A DNA stretch of 64,000 bases from Sphingobacterium corticibacterium (GTDB lineage Bacteria > Bacteroidota > Bacteroidia > Sphingobacteriales > Sphingobacteriaceae). The stretch is taken from positions 310,001 through 374,000 of the forward strand of contig NZ_SGIT01000001.1 of NCBI RefSeq assembly GCF_004208525.1, in the 5' to 3' direction. Under the pieces are notes generated by a model, which saw only the letters and a program-made list of their open reading frames with translations, was not told where the DNA came from and did no database searches. This document shows positions 7,955 through 15,567 of this stretch, one piece after another (the stretch's first letter is position 1; each line of letters opens with the position of its first letter). The position numbers were made by a program, and so were the translations under genes.

Positions 7955-9439
7955 ATGACACACGACAGAACAACAGCACCAACATCCATTGTGGTATTTG
8001 GTGGAACAGGTGATCTCGCGAAAAGGAAATTGTTCCCGGCTTTTTTTAATTTATTCATTGATGAATGGATGCCTGTGCATTTCCAAATCATTGCTTTGGG
8101 TAGAAAACCGTTCGATCAAGAGGGATTTCGGGCATATGTCCTGGAAAATTTAAAGGAGTTTTCACGCAATAAGCAGTTCACGGAAGAACAGTGGACGAGT
8201 TTTAGCGAAAAAATTACCTTTTTAAATTTTGATATCACGGATGAAAATTCATTCCTTCATCTGAACGAAAAACTGACTGCATTCGATGTAACTTGCGACA
8301 ACCGCGCAAACCGTCTTTTTTATCTATCGGTAGCGCCTAATTTTATCGATTCCGTATCGTCTAGCTTAAAGAAGGCTGGTATGGCCGACGAAGTCAAAAA
8401 AGACCGCATTATCATCGAAAAGCCTTTCGGTTATGACAAGGCTTCTGCAGTTGCCCTGAATCAACTATTAAATCAAAATTTTCAAGAAGAACAGATTTAT
8501 CGCATTGACCATTACCTGGGCAAGGAAACCGTACAGAATATTCTGGCTTTTCGCTTTGCAAATACGGTTTTTGAACCGCTGTGGAGCAATCGGCATATTG
8601 AATCAGTTCAGATAACCGTGGCTGAACAGGTGGGGGTGGAAGATCGGGGCGGATATTACGACCATTCCGGTGCACTGCGTGATATGATTCAAAACCATCT
8701 CTTACAGATTCTCTGTATGGTTGCTATGGACGCTCCAGTTGAATTTGAGTCTTCTTTAGTTCGGGATAAAAAGGCGGAAATACTAAAAACCGTACGCCGG
8801 ATCAAACCGGAAGATATCAATCATTACACTGTTCGTGCACAATATACAGATGGTGAAATAAATGGAAAGGCAAAAAAGGCTTACAGACAGGAACCAGGAG
8901 TAGATTCTAATTCGAATACGGAGACATTTGTAGCCATGAAGTTTTATATTGATAATCCGAGGTGGCAAGGGGTACCTTTCTATATGCGTACCGGCAAAAG
9001 TATGGCACAGAAGAAATCCTGTGTGATTGTAAACTTTAAGGAAGTGCCAAACAAAACATTTGTAAATGGTACGGATAGGTTACAACGGAATCAATTGACG
9101 ATCAATATCCAACCTGAAATGGATATTCGCTTATCGTTTATGGCGAAAAAGCCCGGCCTGGATATGACGTTAAACCCTGTTGAAATGGTGTTTGATTATT
9201 TTGAGAGTGCGCCAGATAGCCCGGAAGCATACGAAACCTTGCTGATAGATGCGCTCGATGGAGACTCGACGTTGTTTATGCGATCGGATCAGGTAGAGGA
9301 AGCTTGGGATATTATCGCTACGATTCAGGAAGAATGGGAAAACGGAACGTATTCGCCGATGCACACTTACCCTGCGGGAAGCTGGGGGCCAGAAGCAGCT
9401 GATGAATTGTTGAGCAGACAAGGACATCGTTGGTTATAA
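7955..9439 (+). CDS. zwf: Glucose-6-phosphate 1-dehydrogenase
   Basis: 494 residues, standard length. It oxidises glucose-6-phosphate to 6-phosphogluconolactone with NADP, the entry step of the oxidative pentose phosphate pathway. The N-terminal nucleotide-binding motif GGTGDLAKRKL is at about residue 13, and the signature RIDHYLGKE is at 183-191, including the substrate-binding His186 and Lys190. The C-terminal dimerisation domain is complete (YMRTGKSM about 345). pgl follows after 28 bp in the same operon, supplying the next enzyme. 6-phosphogluconate dehydrogenase is not in the window apart from the remnant just upstream. Confidence 0.98.
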   Translation: MTHDRTTAPTSIVVFGGTGDLAKRKLFPAFFNLFIDEWMPVHFQIIALGRKPFDQEGFRAYVLENLKEFSRNKQFTEEQWTSFSEKITFLNFDITDENSFLHLNEKLTAFDVTCDNRANRLFYLSVAPNFIDSVSSSLKKAGMADEVKKDRIIIEKPFGYDKASAVALNQLLNQNFQEEQIYRIDHYLGKETVQNILAFRFANTVFEPLWSNRHIESVQITVAEQVGVEDRGGYYDHSGALRDMIQNHLLQILCMVAMDAPVEFESSLVRDKKAEILKTVRRIKPEDINHYTVRAQYTDGEINGKAKKAYRQEPGVDSNSNTETFVAMKFYIDNPRWQGVPFYMRTGKSMAQKKSCVIVNFKEVPNKTFVNGTDRLQRNQLTINIQPEMDIRLSFMAKKPGLDMTLNPVEMVFDYFESAPDSPEAYETLLIDALDGDSTLFMRSDQVEEAWDIIATIQEEWENGTYSPMHTYPAGSWGPEAADELLSRQGHRWL

Positions 9440-9467
9440 ACAATAATGGAAGTTTAAAGGAGGAATA

Positions 9468-10187
9468 ATGGTAAAACAGTTTAAAAGTAAAGCACAAATT
9501 TTTGAAACAGCGGCACAGCTGTTTGTCGACGCGGCAAAAAAAAATATAGATGAAAAGGGATTTTTTTCTGTGGCATTGACTGGAGGTTCTTCTCCCGTTG
9601 ATTTGCATAAATTATTAGCTACCGAAGCCTATAAATCACAGGTGGATTGGAATAAGGTGTTCGTGTTTTGGGGCGACGAAAGATGGGTGCCGCTCGACGA
9701 CAATTTGAGTAATGCAAAGATGTCTTACGAAACGCTGCTTAATCACGTTCCTATTCCAGGATCCAACATTTTTCCGATGTATAAAGTAGGTGTAGATGCA
9801 GCAGATTATGCGCAGACTTACGAGCAAATCTTACGGGAGAAATTAGGAGATAGTGCACGGCTCGATTTTATTTTTTTGGGAATGGGAGATGATGGACATA
9901 CGGCATCGTTGTTTCCAGGTACGGAAGTACTCCATGAAAAAGATAAATGGGTGGATGCCTATTTTTTGGTGCCACAGGATATGTATCGGATTACGCTGAC
10001 GGCTCCGTTTATCAATAAGGCGGACCAAATCGTAGTGATTGCCTTTGGAGAGAAAAAGGCCAAGGCCTTACGGGAGGTTTTGCAGGGAGAGAGCAATCCG
10101 GAATTGTATCCATCTCAACTTTTAAAACCGGCTACGGGAAGCCTCGTTTTTCTAGTGGATGACGAAGCGGCTCAGCTCTTGACATGA
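9468..10187 (+). CDS. pgl: 6-phosphogluconolactonase
   Basis: 239 residues, DevB/Pgl type, a member of the NagB/RpiA-like fold family. Recognisable motifs are ALTGGSSP (about 37), FWGDERWVP (about 65; Asp-Glu-Arg), and LGMGDDGHTASLFPG (about 136-150; catalytic His in DDGHTAS). It hydrolyses the lactone made by Zwf. A purine-rich AAAGGAGGAA lies 6-8 bp before the ATG, an unusually strong Shine-Dalgarno for this phylum. It is the last gene of the unit and is followed by a rho-independent terminator. Confidence 0.97.
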   Translation: MVKQFKSKAQIFETAAQLFVDAAKKNIDEKGFFSVALTGGSSPVDLHKLLATEAYKSQVDWNKVFVFWGDERWVPLDDNLSNAKMSYETLLNHVPIPGSNIFPMYKVGVDAADYAQTYEQILREKLGDSARLDFIFLGMGDDGHTASLFPGTEVLHEKDKWVDAYFLVPQDMYRITLTAPFINKADQIVVIAFGEKKAKALREVLQGESNPELYPSQLLKPATGSLVFLVDDEAAQLLT

Positions 10188-10226
10188 ATAGACTAGCTTT
10201 AGCGCTTGTCATTTTATTTATAATTC

Positions 10227-10259
10227 AACGCTCGAGGTGTGTAACCTCGGGCGTTTTTA
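10227..10259 (+). terminator. Rho-independent terminator after pgl
   Basis: Twelve-base arms at 10227-10238 and 10244-10255 pair with a single G-T wobble, with a 5-nt loop (GTGTA), and run directly into a T-rich stretch. It closes the zwf-pgl unit. Confidence 0.8.
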
Positions 10260-10333
10260 TTGTGGTCCGTCTGGATACAGATGGCTAAATATCTCACGCG
10301 AACCGCTTATCTTTAACAGATTATAAAACACGT

Positions 10334-11389
10334 ATGGTATACAAAGTTTTAATGTATGGATTGTGTGGTGGTAGTTTATGGCTGCTATCTTTTCTATTGT
10401 TTTTCAACCTGCCGAAAGTCAACAAAAAGGCTAATCTGTTTCTCGGAATCTGTAGTTTTTTTCTGGCAAGTGTGTTTATTCAATTTTTGCTAGAGGTGCT
10501 TAATCTGCATGGGAATGGGATGCTGTTATCGTTTTTGGAATGCGGCAGATGGGCAATATTACCTGGTTTTTTTGTCGCTATAAATCTGTATATCTCTCCG
10601 GATCAGTCGCCTTACAAATATTTTCTTCACTTTATTCCGACTTTATTACTTATCCCGTTGCTTCCAGGTGGCTATGTATTACCTGATTTCTTGGTCTACG
10701 CGATACGTTATTTTTTGTATATTCAGCTCTTCGTCTATGGTATTTGGACGTATGTACTGTTACGCAAACATCGTGCATTACTGAAAAAAATTTCCGCTGA
10801 CTTCCATGGTGTGGATCTGCAATGGGTACTTAATATCTGGTGGGGGATACTCCTGTTGGGTGTTTTATCGCTGGTTGTCCGTTTTGTACCTGTGCTATCG
10901 CCAATGGTAGATGGGTTGTATCTGCTAGGTATCCTGTTTTTTAGTTATTATGCATTATCGCAGACGGCAATTTATCAGCTCATAGATAAGCAGGTACCCG
11001 TTATAAAGGAAGCGGTAATGTGTAAGGACAAGGAGCGGCTGACAGCAGAACAGGTGGGATTTTTTAGGGAAAGACTGCTTAACGTAATGGATAATGATAA
11101 ACCTTATTTGGACCCCACATTAACGTTGCCACTATTGGCCGATAAAATTGGATTGTCTGTTCATGAGCTTTCGTATGTACTGAACACTGGTGTCGACCTA
11201 AATTTCTACCAGTTCATAAATGCCTACCGTATTCGTCATGCACAACAGTTGCTGGCAGAAAATACACGAAACAATTATACTATTCAGGAAATCTTTATTC
11301 GGTCAGGATTTAATTCTAAAACTACCTTTTATATGGCCTTTAAACAGGTAGTTGGCATGACGCCAAAGCAGTATCTGCAACAACAATAA
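10334..11389 (+). CDS. Membrane-embedded AraC-family transcriptional regulator (seven-helix sensor)
   Basis: 351 residues. About seven hydrophobic helices fill residues 5-25, 33-55, 64-85, 95-112, 117-143, 167-187 and 193-213. A linker leads to a C-terminal AraC/XylS DNA-binding domain (about 250-351) with both helix-turn-helices, the second ending in FNSKTTFYMAFKQVVGMTPKQYL. Such proteins are one-component sensors: the membrane part senses a lipid, peptide or envelope signal and the AraC part acts on nearby DNA. The ligand is not predictable. Two genes for exported proteins follow on the same strand (11477 and 12118) and are the most likely targets. Confidence 0.88.
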   Translation: MVYKVLMYGLCGGSLWLLSFLLFFNLPKVNKKANLFLGICSFFLASVFIQFLLEVLNLHGNGMLLSFLECGRWAILPGFFVAINLYISPDQSPYKYFLHFIPTLLLIPLLPGGYVLPDFLVYAIRYFLYIQLFVYGIWTYVLLRKHRALLKKISADFHGVDLQWVLNIWWGILLLGVLSLVVRFVPVLSPMVDGLYLLGILFFSYYALSQTAIYQLIDKQVPVIKEAVMCKDKERLTAEQVGFFRERLLNVMDNDKPYLDPTLTLPLLADKIGLSVHELSYVLNTGVDLNFYQFINAYRIRHAQQLLAENTRNNYTIQEIFIRSGFNSKTTFYMAFKQVVGMTPKQYLQQQ

Positions 11390-11441
11390 TAATTTTATAG
11401 TACAGATTTATCCAGACGGAGGCTTGTAAATAGCGAGTTGC

Positions 11442-11474
11442 TTATCCTTGTCTCATACACTAAAACAAGGATAA
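11442..11474 (+). promoter_or_regulatory. Inverted repeat overlapping the ribosome binding site of the gene at 11477
   Basis: TTATCCTTGT at 11442-11451 and its exact complement ACAAGGATAA at 11465-11474 form a 10-bp stem with a 13-nt loop. The right arm contains AAGGA, the best Shine-Dalgarno candidate, ending 5 nt before the ATG at 11477. As RNA it could hide the ribosome site; as DNA it could be a dimeric regulator site for the AraC protein encoded just upstream. Confidence 0.5.
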
Positions 11475-11476
11475 AT

Positions 11477-12112
11477 ATGACAAAGAATCAAAAACAACTT
11501 TGGGTAATCGTGGCTCTTATAGGGCTATGTGGATGGCAGGTCGCGATAGGTAATCGAAATCCGTCGGTTGCTCCTTCTGCAAAGCAAACCTCGTTACAGC
11601 AATTTGAAGGCTTTTACCGCTTTCCGAATAGAGTAGCCTACATCCAATTTGAAGTGAAAGGTAATGAACTGCAAGCTCGACAGGTATGGGATGACCGACG
11701 CTACCAATTAAAAAGGACGGGCGAGTTGACCTTTGAGTCACTGGAAGAGCAGTATAAATTGGCATTTGATGCTGCAGAACCTACTGTTGTGAAAATTCTG
11801 GATCGTGTGGATTTGACGAAGGTCGATTTCGATCCTACACAAAGAAAATCGCTAACATCTGCATTGGCAAATCAATATATAGGGAAATATTATTTCGAAC
11901 GGGACAATACCCACGTTATCAATGTCGTTTGGGATGGCGAGCGTCTCGTATTGGTTCAAGATTGGGATGGTAAGCGTATACCGTTGGAATGTGTTACAGA
12001 CCAAGAGTTTGTAAATCGAGAGGCCGCTATGCCGGTAACCTTCTACGAAGGGAAAGGTAAAGGGGTAACGATGCAGTGTTTTGAGGATGATCGTTGGTTT
12101 AAAGAAAAATAG
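11477..12112 (+). CDS. Exported protein of unknown function (two DUF3471-like repeats suspected)
   Basis: 211 residues from ATG 11477 (the frame is open from 11438, but that extension encodes the inverted repeat and a poor leader). An N-terminal hydrophobic signal segment spans 6-24 (LWVIVALIGLCGWQVAIG). The body has two similar beta-rich blocks, each starting with an aromatic G-Y/K-Y-type strand: QFEGFYRFPN at about 42 and QYIGKYYFER at about 135. These resemble the small DUF3471-type domains found behind beta-lactamase-like proteins, which I offer only as a resemblance. No catalytic motif is visible. It is 5 bp from the next gene, so the two are probably translated together. Confidence 0.7.
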   Translation: MTKNQKQLWVIVALIGLCGWQVAIGNRNPSVAPSAKQTSLQQFEGFYRFPNRVAYIQFEVKGNELQARQVWDDRRYQLKRTGELTFESLEEQYKLAFDAAEPTVVKILDRVDLTKVDFDPTQRKSLTSALANQYIGKYYFERDNTHVINVVWDGERLVLVQDWDGKRIPLECVTDQEFVNREAAMPVTFYEGKGKGVTMQCFEDDRWFKEK

Positions 12113-12117
12113 AGATC

Positions 12118-13026
12118 ATGAAAACTATACAATTTTTAGTAATGTCGTTTTTTCTGCCCGTCCTCTTGATGGCGCAATCGGTTTCTGATCCGCGCTTTGA
12201 GGTTCGGCTGGAACATACGCTATTTCCGGGAAAGGATGGTCCGCTGATCTTCTTCGATCAGCACCATTACAATGCTTTTTCGCTTTCCGGACAATATAAA
12301 GGCTTTGCTGATGTGGCGAAGGCAGAAGGATATCGACTTGAAGATCATAAAACGGTTATTAGTGCAGAAAATTTAGCGAAGGCTAACGTATTCGTAACGG
12401 TGAATGCGTTAAGCCATCCTTCTGACTGGGATCTTCCCAATGCATCTATTTATAGTGAAGAGGAAATTGAAACTCTTTATCGCTGGGTACACGACGATGG
12501 CGGCGGTCTGTTCATTATTACAGATGAGATGCCGAGTGCCGGTGCGGTAGGAAGTTTGGCAGAACGATTTGGTTTTAATGTTATCAATGGTGTCACTCAC
12601 CGTATGGATGGACAAGCGGAGTTGTTCAATAGGGAGATAGGAAATTTACTTCCTTCGGCCGTTACCGATAGGGAAGGACGTAAGATCAACCAGGTGCGAT
12701 GTTGGGTTGGGAGTGGTTTTATTCCTCCACAAGAAGCGGAAGTTTTTTCGATATTGGGTGATGCGTATCGCCTATATTTGCCTTCAAAGACGAAGGATAT
12801 GGAGCACACTATCCAGCCCGATATCCCTTATATATCGGGTGTAAATCTTGCGAATGGAGCCCTATTGAAATGTGGCAATGGCCGCGTATGTATCTTTGCT
12901 GATGCTTCTCCTTTTACGGCGTTATTAAAAGGTATAAATAGTGAAAAACGAGGAATGAATCATATGGATGCGCAAGATCATGTAGGGTTGTTACGCAATA
13001 TATTGGAATGGTTAAGCCAGCCATAG
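12118..13026 (+). CDS. Exported DUF4350-like protein (glutamine-amidotransferase-like fold)
   Basis: 302 residues with a signal peptide at 1-19 (LPVLLMAQS). The body contains IFFDQHHYNAF (about 44), a DWDLPNASIYSEEEIETLYRWV stretch and DDGGGLFIITDE (about 130), a pattern of DUF4350/ThuA-like proteins that share the class I glutamine amidotransferase fold. Near the C terminus are NGRVCIFADASPFTALL and NHMDAQDHVGLLRNILEWL, the usual closing helix. No catalytic Cys is seen at the nucleophile elbow, so it may bind rather than cut a ligand. It is 5 bp after the exported gene upstream and is probably controlled with it by the membrane AraC regulator. Function unknown. Confidence 0.75.
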   Translation: MKTIQFLVMSFFLPVLLMAQSVSDPRFEVRLEHTLFPGKDGPLIFFDQHHYNAFSLSGQYKGFADVAKAEGYRLEDHKTVISAENLAKANVFVTVNALSHPSDWDLPNASIYSEEEIETLYRWVHDDGGGLFIITDEMPSAGAVGSLAERFGFNVINGVTHRMDGQAELFNREIGNLLPSAVTDREGRKINQVRCWVGSGFIPPQEAEVFSILGDAYRLYLPSKTKDMEHTIQPDIPYISGVNLANGALLKCGNGRVCIFADASPFTALLKGINSEKRGMNHMDAQDHVGLLRNILEWLSQP

Positions 13027-13089
13027 GTAGGAATAGATTGCCTCCTGATATACGGAAGTTGTTTTATGACTTGTTGTCCACATTCCTGC

Positions 13090-13120
13090 TTGATAAAGAA
13101 TGCCTTTGTCAGTAACTTCG
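13090..13120 (+). promoter_or_regulatory. Possible promoter of the Old Yellow Enzyme gene
   Basis: TTG at 13090-13092 and TAACTTCG at 13113-13120 are spaced 20 bp apart. The -7 box matches TAnnTTTG at 7 of 8 positions. The start codon is at 13165. Confidence 0.35.
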
Positions 13121-13164
13121 GACATTAATAAAACAACAGAATTTATTGTTTAGATAATAACAGC

Positions 13165-14229
13165 ATGTCCAAATTATTCAGTCCGATAGTTATAAAAGGA
13201 GTTACGTTAAAAAACAGAATCATCGTTTCACCGATGTGTCAATATTCCGCCGTGGATGGCTTTGCTAGCGATTGGCATTTGGTGCACCTCGGTAGTTTTG
13301 CTGTAGGTGGCGCCGCGTTGATTTTGGTGGAAGCAACCGGTGTCTCGCCCGAAGCTAGGATATCATCTTCCGATTTGGGACTGTGGAAAGACGAGCAGAT
13401 AGAAAAGCTGGCACAAATTAATGCTTTTGTCAAGCAGCAAGGTGCTGTTCCCGGTATTCAGTTGGCGCATGCAGGGCGAAAAGCCAGCACGATGGTTCCG
13501 TGGAAGGGACGTGATGAAGTGAAACCGGAAGACGGCGGTTGGCAGACTGTCGCTCCCACAGCAATTCCCTACGCGGATAATTACCCCAAACCTCTTGCTT
13601 TGGATATGGAGGGGATTCAAAAAGTGGTCTACGATTTCAAAACTGCTACCGAAAGGGCGGTAAAAGCAGGATTCGATGTTATCGAAATTCATGCTTCACA
13701 CGGGTATCTACTTCATCAATTTCTATCACCCTTGAGTAACCAACGTAGGGATTCGTATGGTGGTAGTTTCGAAAACAGAATTCGTTTATTACTGGAGGTG
13801 CTGGATGGAGTGCAGTCGGTGTTGCCCCGAGAGAAGCCTTTGTTTGTACGTATTCCGGGTTCGGATTGGGCGGAAGGTGGATGGACGCCTGATGATGCCG
13901 CTGCACTCGCACAAATCTTAAAAAATAAAGGGGTAGACGTGATGGACGTGACCAGTGGCGGTGTGGTAAGCCATCAAAAAATAGTAGTTGGACCGGCTTA
14001 TCAAACACCTTTTGCCGCAAAAATAAAACGGGAAACCGGTGCATTGACCTCCACGGCGGGATTGATCACCAATGCTGTACAGGCGGAATCAATTTTGGTT
14101 AATGAGGAAGCGGATTTAATTATGATAGCCCGTGAGTTTTTAAGGGATCCACATTTTCCACTGAGAGCTGCTCACGAATTAAAAGTAAAAATAGACTGGC
14201 CGGTGCAATATGAACGGGCACAGTGGTAA
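13165..14229 (+). CDS. NADH:flavin oxidoreductase / NADPH dehydrogenase (Old Yellow Enzyme, YqjM/NamA type)
   Basis: 354 residues, full length for the class II Old Yellow Enzymes. It is an FMN-dependent TIM-barrel ene-reductase that reduces activated C=C bonds with NAD(P)H. Visible motifs: LKNRIIVSPMCQYSA (about 16-30, with the Cys that tunes the flavin in YqjM-like enzymes), GIQLAHAGRKAS (about 97), FDVIEIHASHGYLLHQFLSP (about 170-190; the His-X-X-His substrate pair appears as IHASH) and IMIAREFLRDP near the end (phosphate binding of FMN). It is a single gene after the exported pair; it could serve detoxification of electrophiles. Confidence 0.95.
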   Translation: MSKLFSPIVIKGVTLKNRIIVSPMCQYSAVDGFASDWHLVHLGSFAVGGAALILVEATGVSPEARISSSDLGLWKDEQIEKLAQINAFVKQQGAVPGIQLAHAGRKASTMVPWKGRDEVKPEDGGWQTVAPTAIPYADNYPKPLALDMEGIQKVVYDFKTATERAVKAGFDVIEIHASHGYLLHQFLSPLSNQRRDSYGGSFENRIRLLLEVLDGVQSVLPREKPLFVRIPGSDWAEGGWTPDDAAALAQILKNKGVDVMDVTSGGVVSHQKIVVGPAYQTPFAAKIKRETGALTSTAGLITNAVQAESILVNEEADLIMIAREFLRDPHFPLRAAHELKVKIDWPVQYERAQW

Positions 14230-14243
14230 ATAAGCTATTACTA

Positions 14244-14275
14244 TTGTTTAGATTAATTATAAATAGTTATATTTG
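14244..14275 (+). promoter_or_regulatory. Promoter of the xus-like sigma factor operon
   Basis: TTG at 14244-14246 and TATATTTG at 14268-14275 (perfect TAnnTTTG) are separated by 21 bp. The box includes the TTG at 14273 that could otherwise be read as a start codon, which argues for the ATG at 14300 instead. Confidence 0.55.
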
Positions 14276-14299
14276 CCGCAACACGCTGAAACTATCGAA

Positions 14300-14848
14300 A
14301 TGCTTGAAATAGCCGAATCACCGTCGTTGACCATCAACGAAACAACTTTTACCGAGATATACAACAATTACTGGGAAAAGGTTTTTACCATATGTTACAA
14401 ACACACCGACGATTTAGAGGTTGCGAAAGAACTTGTGCAAGATATTTTCAAATCCTTATGGGAACGACGCCATAGTTTAGAGATCAATACTTCCTATGAA
14501 CGTTATCTTTTACGTTCTGCTAAGTTGAAAGTCTTCGAACATATTCGGAATAAACAGCTACGGGCTCAGCATTTAAAATGTGTGGCAGAGTATACCCAAA
14601 CACATTCGAATATTACGGAGGATACGGTTATGCAGCGCTCTTTATCAGAAACGTTAGAAAAGCTTGTCGAACGCTTACCACTACATTGCAGAAGAATCTT
14701 TCAAATGAAGCATCAGAAAGGAATGACAAACCGGGAAATTGCTGGTCAATTAACGATTTCGGAGCGAACGGTAGAATACCATATGGCAAATGCACTGAAA
14801 CTGCTCAAGACAAAATTGGACAGAAACTACAACGCTGACCTATCTTAA
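14300..14848 (+). CDS. ECF (FecI-type) sigma factor heading the xus-like operon
   Basis: 182 residues from ATG 14300 (MLEIAESP). The longer reading from TTG 14273 overlaps a -7 promoter box. Region 2 is recognisable in FTEIYNNYWEKVFTICYKHT and LEVAKELVQDIFKSLWERR, and region 4 in LPLHCRRIFQMKHQKGMTNREIAGQL with the helix-turn-helix TISERTVEYHMANALKLLK. It is followed after 49 bp by a short anti-sigma gene and then the transport genes, so it probably directs this operon or a wider iron regulon. Confidence 0.9.
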   Translation: MLEIAESPSLTINETTFTEIYNNYWEKVFTICYKHTDDLEVAKELVQDIFKSLWERRHSLEINTSYERYLLRSAKLKVFEHIRNKQLRAQHLKCVAEYTQTHSNITEDTVMQRSLSETLEKLVERLPLHCRRIFQMKHQKGMTNREIAGQLTISERTVEYHMANALKLLKTKLDRNYNADLS

Positions 14849-14897
14849 TTTCAATATTTATTTTTGTATTTTTGTAGAAACTATCATTCTTGAGTAT

Positions 14898-15563
14898 ATG
14901 AATGTTTCCAAAGAACTTATTGCAAAATATCACCAAGGGCTTTGTTCTGATGAAGAAAGAGCATTGGTTGAAGCTTGGCTCAACTCGGATAGTGAAGAAG
15001 AGTTATCTACAACTTTGGAAATAGAACAAAAAAAAGTAATAAAAGCGGAGATTTGGTCTTCCGTAAAAACAAATACCATTGCTCAATCGGAAAAAAAATC
15101 ACTTCCGCGGATAAATAAAGTTCGATTCCGTTCAATATACCGGGGAGCTGCGGCAATCTTGGCTGTTAGTTTTTTATGTGTTTGGTTACTACGAGACGGT
15201 CGTATATTGCAAGAAGAAAAAATAAGCAGGAAAGCGGTTTTATCAGGCAAAATAAAGGATGATGTAAATTTGGTCTTAGGTGAAGATAGCAAAGCCAGTT
15301 TCATTAATAACCTGGAACGTATTAACTTTTGTGGTACCGTAAAAGTAACGGTTAATAAAACGATGAAACTTGTATTCTCCGCTACACACGCGGATGATAA
15401 AATAGAGCATCGGAAAGAGTTGGTGGTCAACGCGGGAGAAACCTATTTTGCTTTAGAGCTTAGCGAAAATGAAGACAGGGAGATCATTGTAAAGAGTGAA
15501 CGAGAGCTGAGTGAATTACCCCCGATACTGCAGAATTCCTTACGAGCACAGTTTGGAATTTAA
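14898..15563 (+). CDS. Short FecR-like anti-sigma factor
   Basis: 221 residues, about 90 fewer than a usual FecR. The N terminus (LIAKYHQGLCSDEERALVEAWL) is the standard sigma-binding start. A membrane helix lies at about 76-93 (GAAAILAVSFLCVWLL). The periplasmic part keeps traces of a FecR fold (VNLVLGEDSKASFINN, LVVNAGETYFALEL), but the usual G-E-A-F-F-V-V-T-V-L-G-T-F core and the C-terminal receptor-contact domain are absent. Its stop codon is 4 bp before the DUF4374 lipoprotein start, implying translational coupling. The receptor in this operon has no STN domain, so the signal must reach this protein another way. Confidence 0.8.
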   Translation: MNVSKELIAKYHQGLCSDEERALVEAWLNSDSEEELSTTLEIEQKKVIKAEIWSSVKTNTIAQSEKKSLPRINKVRFRSIYRGAAAILAVSFLCVWLLRDGRILQEEKISRKAVLSGKIKDDVNLVLGEDSKASFINNLERINFCGTVKVTVNKTMKLVFSATHADDKIEHRKELVVNAGETYFALELSENEDREIIVKSERELSELPPILQNSLRAQFGI

Positions 15564-15567
15564 GGAT

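Noticed and set aside
9318..9608. 96-codon antisense frame across the zwf-pgl junction
   Set aside because: Overlaps two certain genes and their ribosome site; no recognisable product.
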